Part shown: positions 57,576 to 64,000 of the stretch, piece after piece
How positions within the stretch are numbered: the first letter of the stretch is position 1
Layout of the letters: every line of letters starts with the position of its first letter
Source: Amyloporia xantha
Lineage: Eukaryota > Basidiomycota > Agaricomycetes > Polyporales > Adustoporiaceae
Reading direction: 5' to 3'
Assembly (NCBI GenBank): GCA_036971615.1
Contig: JAYKKR010000015.1
Coordinates: 496,001 to 560,000 of the forward strand
DNA length: 64,000 bases
The notes under the pieces: model-generated
Seen by the model: the letters and a program-made list of their open reading frames with translations, nothing else
Databases searched by the model: none
Told to the model about the DNA's origin: nothing
Position numbers and translations under genes: made by a program

Positions 57576-60500
57576 TCAGCTGGCCTCTATGTTGGGTGGT
57601 GTAGTCGAGGTCACATGGTGCGAGATGAGATCATTGTTGACATCAGGACTGGGCTGATCGGGTATCGTCGAATGTGATGGAGAGATGGCAAAAGGAGAAA
57701 AGGTGCCATTAGCGCCCGCCCCCAGGCCATACCCCTGCGAGTTGGCTCTGGGGAACGCCGTCGAAGTCGTTAACGAAGCGGTGAAAGGACCGGAAGGTGG
57801 CGGTGATATGAAGCGGGGCGGCGGAGGAGACGTTGCATAATGATATGAAGAAGTGGGGGACGTCATGCCCGCAGTGTCGCGGCGACCACGACTAGGGTCT
57901 GACTCATTCTGCCCAGCCGCCCAAGCAGCCGTAAACGACTGGCCGAAAGCAACGCTTTGTTGCTGCTGCATGCTGGTATCCTTGCCGCTAGTCGGGGTGC
58001 GGACGCCAAGTGGGTTCTTGCTATACGATAGACGGATACCGCCACCTTTGACTAGGCCGTTAAGCGTATGCCCCGAGAGATCAGTGAGAGCCTTCGTCGC
58101 ATAGCTAACATCCTCGAACTAGTTTCAAATGACATCAGTACCGTTGATCGATTCAAAGAACTATGACATACCTCAACGAAGCACATGGGCCCATTGCTCT
58201 TCTGCCGGAAGCAGAGCTTACGGTACCCAGGCCGCTTCGAGAATAGCTCTCTCAGGCGATCTTCCAAAAAGTTGAGGGGCGAGCCTCCAGGAGCGGGAGA
58301 CGTTGGTAAATTTCCCACATACAGGGTATTAATCTAGTCAAATCACCAATTATTGTCAATTATCACGAAACGAAACATAATAAACAAGTCACATACAGGT
58401 GGGTTCTGATCACTCGGGTTTCTCCCTGCGCCTGAGCTGGCACCGGACGCGGGAGATGGCAATTGTGGCGATGTCGTGCCCTGGCTCGTGCTGACATTAA
58501 GACCGGCCAAAGACCGCGACAACTCTTCGTCATTGATACTTTGGGAGTCACGGTCACTTGAAGAACTCGACATGGGCAACGACGAGGAACCCGATGGCGG
58601 CTGCGGTACACCCGGCTGCTGCAGCTGCTGCTCACTGCCAGGCGAGTATGGACGCGGGCGGGAAGGCAAGGAGGGATGACTAGGAAGAGACGAGGTGTTC
58701 GATTGAGGCGAGAACGGTGCGCTACGGTTGCCTGGTATCCCAATACCGTTCTGGGAGGATGCGGAAAGAGGTCCCGACGCCAAGTCGAAGTTAGCTGGAG
58801 GCGACTGCTCGGAGGGAGAGGTGGGACGCGCAGGGAGATTCGATAAGAGGATAGGCATCGACATCTTCCTCAGCGCGGCACTAGCTCCGACATCCCGCAA
58901 GCTTCCCCACGGACCAGACGACAAACTGTTGAGACCTTCATGTTGCGACGGAACGGAATGCATCGACGGAGGCGAAGGCAACGACATCCCGCCGTTCGAC
59001 ATCGCACCATTCTCCGCGGACAACAGAGAATTCGCACCCTGGCGGACCATCTGCTGAGGAACAGAATGGAACGCCTCAAATGCATACGAGTTCTGGCGTA
59101 AACGCATCGCCTCCTTCTCCTTTCGTTTCCGCTCGCGCTCCCGGTCGTCTTCCTCCGCACGTTCTCGGGCGCCACGTGTGCCAAGGGGACCGATGCCCAT
59201 GGCACCAACTGCGCCAAGGTCTACACGCCGTCGCTCTTCATCCTCCCTCCCATCCATAACTCTTTCTCTGCGAGGATTGAGACCAACGATGCCCATAGCA
59301 CCTAATGCGCCAAGCTCCCGATCTCTTTGAGCAAGGGGAGCCTCACTGGCGCCACCTGCGCTCCCATTGAGGCCACTAAGTCCGTTCATGCCAGTGTAAC
59401 TAGCAAGCGACTCGGGCACTGCGCCCCCAACACTACCCATCAAGGAGGTCAGCGGCATACCCGGAGGGACACCAGGACCTCGCTTCGTGTGCAGGTTCTT
59501 CTTCGCCATCTCAGCCTTCAGTACTGCGCCACGCTCGACATCAACTCGACGTCCCTGGAGGATATCACGTGCCTCCAACGCCTCCTGGCGTGTGCGGAAC
59601 TTGGCAAATCCTATGATCTGCTTGCGAGGTGGCTGTACGGGAATATTGGACGCAAGGTAATGGCTTTCGTCATTCTGCATCGGCGCTGCTGCCGGCCAGG
59701 ACGTAGTCGGACCATCGCGCCCACCGTCAACGACAACACCGCCCTGGTTGACCGTGACCAAATTATACGGATCATTCGCACCAGGATACTGCAAGCGCGC
59801 ATTGGGTCCCGTCGGAACGCCGGTAGAGCCATACGCAGTGAACTCCTTGTTCGGGATTTTGAGCGTTGCAGCTTCGAATCCCGAAGAGAACGTGAACATG
59901 TTCTGAAACTCACGCTCCTAAAGACGATTGAAACATCCCATTAGCAAGATCGCATCATGACGCTGTGTGGAAAATGGCCGGAAGCCAGGCACGCACCTGC
60001 ATATCTTCTGGGAAGCCAACGACAAAGATAGTCGAGATCTCTTCCTGCTGTTGGCTCTGTGGGTTCCCGTTCACATGGTTCAGCCCAGAAGCGCCCGTGA
60101 GAGAGCTTCCTGGCCCACCCACACCAGGCCCAGACCCGGGACCACTTGCAGGCAAAGGGGGTGCAAATTGTGTCTGCGAAGGCAGTGCGCCGTTGTGGCC
60201 ATGGGAGAGGGCATGCGACATCCCGTTCCCGAATGGACCCTGGAACGGCTGCTGTGGTCCTGGCTGATGCAGCGCCATCCCCCCGGCCATCGGACCCTGC
60301 TGGTTTGCCTGCGACTGCAGGAGATTTGTTTCCAGGCCTTGTCGGAAGGGATCAATGGAGAACGACTGCTGCTTGACCTGGGACAGGCCATTAGGTGCAG
60401 TGGAGAGGGGTCCCACGGGAGTGTAGTCATGCACTCGTCCCGGGTGGTGCACAGGCTCAAAGCTATACGTGGGCGACTGCTGCCCCTGGGGACTTTGAGC

Positions 60501-60920
60501 GCCGTACATATCGGCCGACTGCTGTGCATAAGCAGCAGCAGTGCCGAAACTCGACGACGAATCGCGGAAAGGAACTGTATTGTGTCGCGAGCGGGTCGGG
60601 AACGGGTTGAAAGACGAAGACGTCCTGAAGGGCGCTGCGCCAAAGCCGTTCACTTTGGAGTGGAAATTAAGAGCTTCGTGCTCCGACGAGGATAAGGGGG
60701 GATAGTCAGAAGTAGCAATATGTATGTTGTTCATGTTGTTATACATCGGATGGTTGGTATTGTTGTTTTGTGCGCCCGCGCTGTACGGGTCGGCCAAGTG
60801 GGGTGCAGACTTGAGATGATTCGGAAGCACGTTGTTATTGCTGGGTGAGTCGGGGCGTGGGGGCTGTTGCTGGGACTGCATGGAAATGTGGTATGGAACA
60901 GATGGAGAGCCTATAGACAT
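57576..60920 (-). CDS. Whi3-like RNA-binding protein with two RRMs
   Basis: The N-terminal half is Gln/Ser/Asn-rich and disordered. RRM1 starts at [14 protein letters not shown], runs across an intron at about 59998-59911 into [10 protein letters not shown], and includes [20 protein letters not shown] as RNP1. A long low-complexity linker follows. RRM2 (about 58318-58000) has [30 protein letters not shown] and [20 protein letters not shown], the strongest Whi3-family signature. The protein ends IEAS at 57576. Whi3 in yeast binds G1-cyclin mRNA and forms condensates; Gln-rich tracts here fit that. The reading frame stays open to 61259 but with no ATG there; the first ATG is 60920, so either translation starts there or an upstream exon was missed. 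Confidence 0.87.
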
Positions 60921-62454
60921 GGACGATGCAGTAGACAGAGAGCCAAACGTGTTTGCTGACGCTCCGAGGACCTCGGAATCGGACGAGGATGAGACAGGCT
61001 CTGCGTCCGCCTGCGCGTCGACGCTGTCCAAGAGAGAGCGATTGATAAATTCTTCGCCCGAAGGGTGGGAAGCCACGGCGGAAGGGAATAGGGGAGGACG
61101 ATGAGCTGTGACGGAAGACGCCAGGCTGGGCAGATGAGACAACAGTATGGTACTCTTGGAGACTTGGGGCGATATAGGAGGCGGCAACACGGGAAAGCGA
61201 AAAGAAGACAGACTCAGAACATCAACAGCCAGTGCGGCGACAGAGACAGCGGACGACAAGAAACGCGTTTAGCTGTCAATATAAATACAGACAGAGGGTG
61301 ACTAGAGCAGCTAGGCGGGGATATGGTAGACGGCGAGCGGCGTGCTGTGCGACGAAGGAGGGCGCGACGCGTGAAGCGGATGAATGCCGGGCGTGGTGCT
61401 GGTTTATTGGGGGGTGATGGGAGCAAGCAATGCTGGGAGAGCAGAAGACAGATAGCGCGGGTGCGAGCAGGACGTTTGCAACGGCGAGGACGGAGTTGTG
61501 CTCGCTGTGGCTGGCGACGAGGAGGGTGATCGAGGATGAGGGTGAGAAGGGCGGACGGCCGGAGTGCGCCCGGTCTGTAAATGCATTCTGTCAATCCAGC
61601 TCCCTTTCCCACGCACAGACCAGCCTTTGCCTTATTAGGAAGTAGAACGCACAAACCTAACCTTATTCTTCGGCACGTGCGTCACTGGACATGCCGAGCC
61701 TGCCCACACACAATGGGCACAGTCCTCGCCGTCGTCATTGTCCACGGCGAGCAAACAGGCGGACGCACCCAACCCCGGTGTTTGGTTTCCTCTCCGTTAC
61801 TTTGTCCCCCTGCGCCCCCCAATACACCTTTGTTTGCCAAACAGCATCCGTTCGATTGTCCATAGCCACAGCCAGATAGCAGACGCAGAGAGCCAGTAGC
61901 ACAGAGTACCTAATGGCAGAGGGGCGAGAGAGCGGTAGATAGGATGGAGGAGACGACGAGAAAGAAGAGAGTGAAAGCGAAGAAGCAAGGAGTGGGCCAA
62001 GCTTCATGGGCCCACGCGAACTGGACGTTCCTTCACGGTGATAATTGAAAATCCTGCAGCCAGCCTGCCGACCGTCCCGGACAGTCACTCGACCGTGCAC
62101 CGTGTATCGATCTCTGAGTCGGCCAGCTACGGCCAGATGCAGTCTTTGTATTCCAGAAACAACTACCGCGTTGCCAGTGATGCACTAAGGTATCCCGATA
62201 TCCGTATATCCATGTAAAACGTGTCTAGCCTATTATAATGTCCATCCCCATCGCCACGCCAGTCACCCGACGTCAATTACCATGAGAATAACGACAGCAA
62301 AAAAGCCAGAATATCCGAAGCAAGTCAAATCGTCTTAGACGCAGGAATGATGAAGCATCAATCACATCCTCCTATATCATCCTGCATCTGATTCAGTCAA
62401 ATCGGGGTACACAGAACGGAGGACCATACTCACAACCACTAAGTCGTACGCCAG
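60921..62454. other. Upstream region of the Whi3-like gene and intergenic space
   Basis: From 60921 to about 61259 the Whi3 frame continues open without an ATG, so this may be coding (via an upstream exon) or 5' untranslated leader. From 61260 to 62454 only unsupported open frames occur, none with known features. A long leader with possible introns is typical of regulatory genes in fungi. Confidence 0.45.
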
Positions 62455-62877
62455 TCACCGCTGCTGCCAGCTCTCGTTGCCGCCCAGGACGGCCTTGGCC
62501 CGCCCACCGAGCTGCACGCCGTGCACCCTCAAATGCACCTGATATCCCGTCACGAAGCTCGCCACAGCCAGAATCGCCAGCGCCCAGAACATCGCGCTGA
62601 TAAAGCGCCAGCGCGCGCGGACACCGGCCTCCGCGATGGCGTGTGGCGAACTCGGGTCGTAGTATGGCAGGAGCTGTGTCTGTTGTGCGATGGGCGTCGG
62701 ACCATAGCCCGCATGGGATGGGAATTGTGCAGACGCAGACATACTTGAACTACCGTCTGGTGTTGCGTTCATGGTCGACGATTGCGGCTGGGAGGCAGCG
62801 TCGGGGAACTCAGTGTACGCGGGCGGTGGCGAGGAAGGCTTGGATTGCGAGGATGGAGAAGGGGTTTGTGCGGCCAT
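62455..62877 (-). CDS. Small single-pass membrane protein, 140 residues
   Basis: Single exon, ATG 62877, stop at 62455-62457. The first ~95 residues are Pro/Ser/Gln-rich (SKPSSPPPAYTEFPD includes a PPxY motif, a possible Rsp5/Nedd4-type ubiquitin-ligase docking site). They are followed by RARWRF and one hydrophobic helix (ISAMFWALAILAVASFVTGY, about residues 98-117) and a short tail. The layout suggests a cytosolic N-terminus with a C-terminal membrane anchor. No family was recognised. The sole ORF is clear but short, so this is moderately supported. Confidence 0.6.
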   Translation of the reverse strand: MAAQTPSPSSQSKPSSPPPAYTEFPDAASQPQSSTMNATPDGSSSMSASAQFPSHAGYGPTPIAQQTQLLPYYDPSSPHAIAEAGVRARWRFISAMFWALAILAVASFVTGYQVHLRVHGVQLGGRAKAVLGGNESWQQR

Positions 62878-63736
62878 GGTGAGCTGCACGCCCGAGCTGG
62901 CGTTTGTCCTGACCGAAGCGGAACCAAATCCATGCTCCCATTGATGAAGTCATCAAACCCTAACCTCATGACGACCTCCGGTCTTTGGTACAAGTCAATC
63001 TCCGCTCTCTTCATCCATTTATTAGCTCGTCCCGTGCATCTTCGACATCGTGTGTCTCATGCTGATACGGTTATCAAGACCCATTCCGTGCGTAGTAATA
63101 TGCGAATAGCAAAGGCTCGTTGTCTCAATTCCCGTTCCCAACGGCTGGTTCCGAGACTAATCTTGCTGCAGCTTCCCTCGGAGAGTCTGAAACAATGATA
63201 TACAGAAGGCCGCCAGTATAAGGAATCCGTATATGATAATTCCGGTCCTACTTTGCATATCGACGTCGTTGTGAAGAGAAGACAACTGTGAAAGGCGGTA
63301 TGGAGCTTAAATGTGAACAAGGGGGTCAGCGCATAATCCAGAGGCCGCTGAGTGTCATACCGTACAGTATATTGTATTCATTGCACATGTCCTCCATCTT
63401 ATCGTCTATTTTATACTTTGCATATAGGGCGTCTGAAGCAAATAGCTCCTAGAGATCGGAACAGTTTTACCTCGGAAGCCTGAGCGGTTTGGCCGTTCTC
63501 GTCTGAATTTTTCTCGAGCTCTGTGTATAATCTCGAATGTAAGTACTAACTGCGCGGAAACCCTACTGTGGATACCCCCTACTGTCGTTTCCTACTCAAG
63601 GCACATATATACTTCACCTTCGAGGCTTACACAAGGCCGACAGGGTAGACCAGGCTTGCACGTGAGCGCGCCGTGATCTGCAACCGGCGCGACGCGTCTG
63701 TGGCACCAAGATGACGATATGACGTCCGACGTCGAC
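62878..63736. other. Intergenic region
   Basis: No gene recognised. It lies between two divergently transcribed genes (62877 minus, 63969 plus) and ends at the inverted repeat at 63737-63765. Confidence 0.45.
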
Positions 63737-63765
63737 GAGCTCTGCGTCAAGGTGACGCAGAGCTC
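63737..63765. repeat. Perfect inverted repeat, 13 bp arms, 3 bp loop
   Basis: Arms gagctctgcgtca and tgacgcagagctc flank agg. The structure could form a hairpin or bind a dimeric factor; the TGACGC half resembles a CRE half site. It lies about 200 bp upstream of the start codon at 63969. Confidence 0.85.
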
Positions 63766-63968
63766 CCGCTGCCGATTGACAGGAATATATGTGCAGCGTG
63801 CCAATCGACGCCCGTCCAGCAGTACAAAAACCCCTCCCCGTGTCCTTGATGCTCTCAATCTTTCGTCTTTCACCTCGCTTTTCAGGAGCATATACTAGGC
63901 CATTAGCATCGAAGCATACCCTGCGACATAACCGCTTCAAAGCCTATTCAACAACAACACCAACAACA

Positions 63969-64000
63969 ATGGTCGAGGGAAACACCAAATTCGCCGCAAA
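63969..64000 (+). CDS. Start of a gene cut off by the right edge
   Basis: ATG 63969 is preceded by a CAA/ACC-rich leader (acaacaacaccaacaacaat), typical of well-translated fungal mRNAs. Only about ten codons (MVEGNTKFAA) are visible, too few to identify the protein. Confidence 0.6.
   Translation, partial: MVEGNTKFAA

Overview
The window is nuclear DNA from a filamentous basidiomycete, most likely an Agaricomycete. The signs are dense genes with many 50-65 bp GT-AG introns, a fungal DUF7918 protein, an F-box/leucine-rich protein of agaricomycete style, hAT and Ty1/copia transposons, and divergent gene pairs sharing short promoters. No bacterial operon, CRISPR array, rRNA or tRNA was recognised. 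All gene models are hand-spliced from reading frame and splice sites; a model whose exon lengths sum to a multiple of three is the strongest support available here.

Layout. Positions 1-8.6 kb hold a tandem pair of Ure2-like glutathione S-transferase genes (the first cut by the window edge), a 133 bp CT microsatellite, and a DUF7918 gene whose last intron carries a complete 4,040 bp hAT transposon with 8 bp target duplications. Positions 8.6-18.8 kb are gene-poor and repeat-rich. They contain a 5,777 bp Ty1/copia element with near-identical LTRs, relics of another repeat in opposite orientations on either side, two copies of an 18 bp palindrome, and one small unrecognised three-exon gene. Positions 18.8-26 kb carry a predicted mitochondrial low-complexity protein, an F-box protein and a coiled-coil protein with a striking Gly-every-fourth-residue repeat.

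From 26 kb the window is mostly housekeeping. NUP98-type nucleoporin and RNA polymerase I subunit RPA2 diverge from a 221 bp promoter. Then come a 1,104-residue disordered protein with a conserved helical start, two small MITE-like elements with 8 bp duplications, a C2H2 zinc-finger protein, a Gln/Ser/Pro-rich protein diverging from the complex I assembly factor NDUFAF5, the tRNA methyltransferase TRM10 diverging from an acyl-protein thioesterase, an EVE-domain protein diverging from the PP4 regulatory subunit Psy2/SMEK, a Whi3-like RNA-binding protein, a small membrane protein, and the first codons of another gene at the right edge.

A cross-cutting observation is that several reading frames, including the essential RPA2 gene, are broken by exactly one base inside a homopolymer run. 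This suggests residual indel errors in the assembly, so the apparent pseudogenes here should not be taken at face value. I did not find a convincing new multi-gene system. The most interesting items are the Gly-repeat coiled-coil protein, the hAT insertion that spares its host gene's splice sites, the paired MITEs and the copia element with its internal-tRNA primer site.
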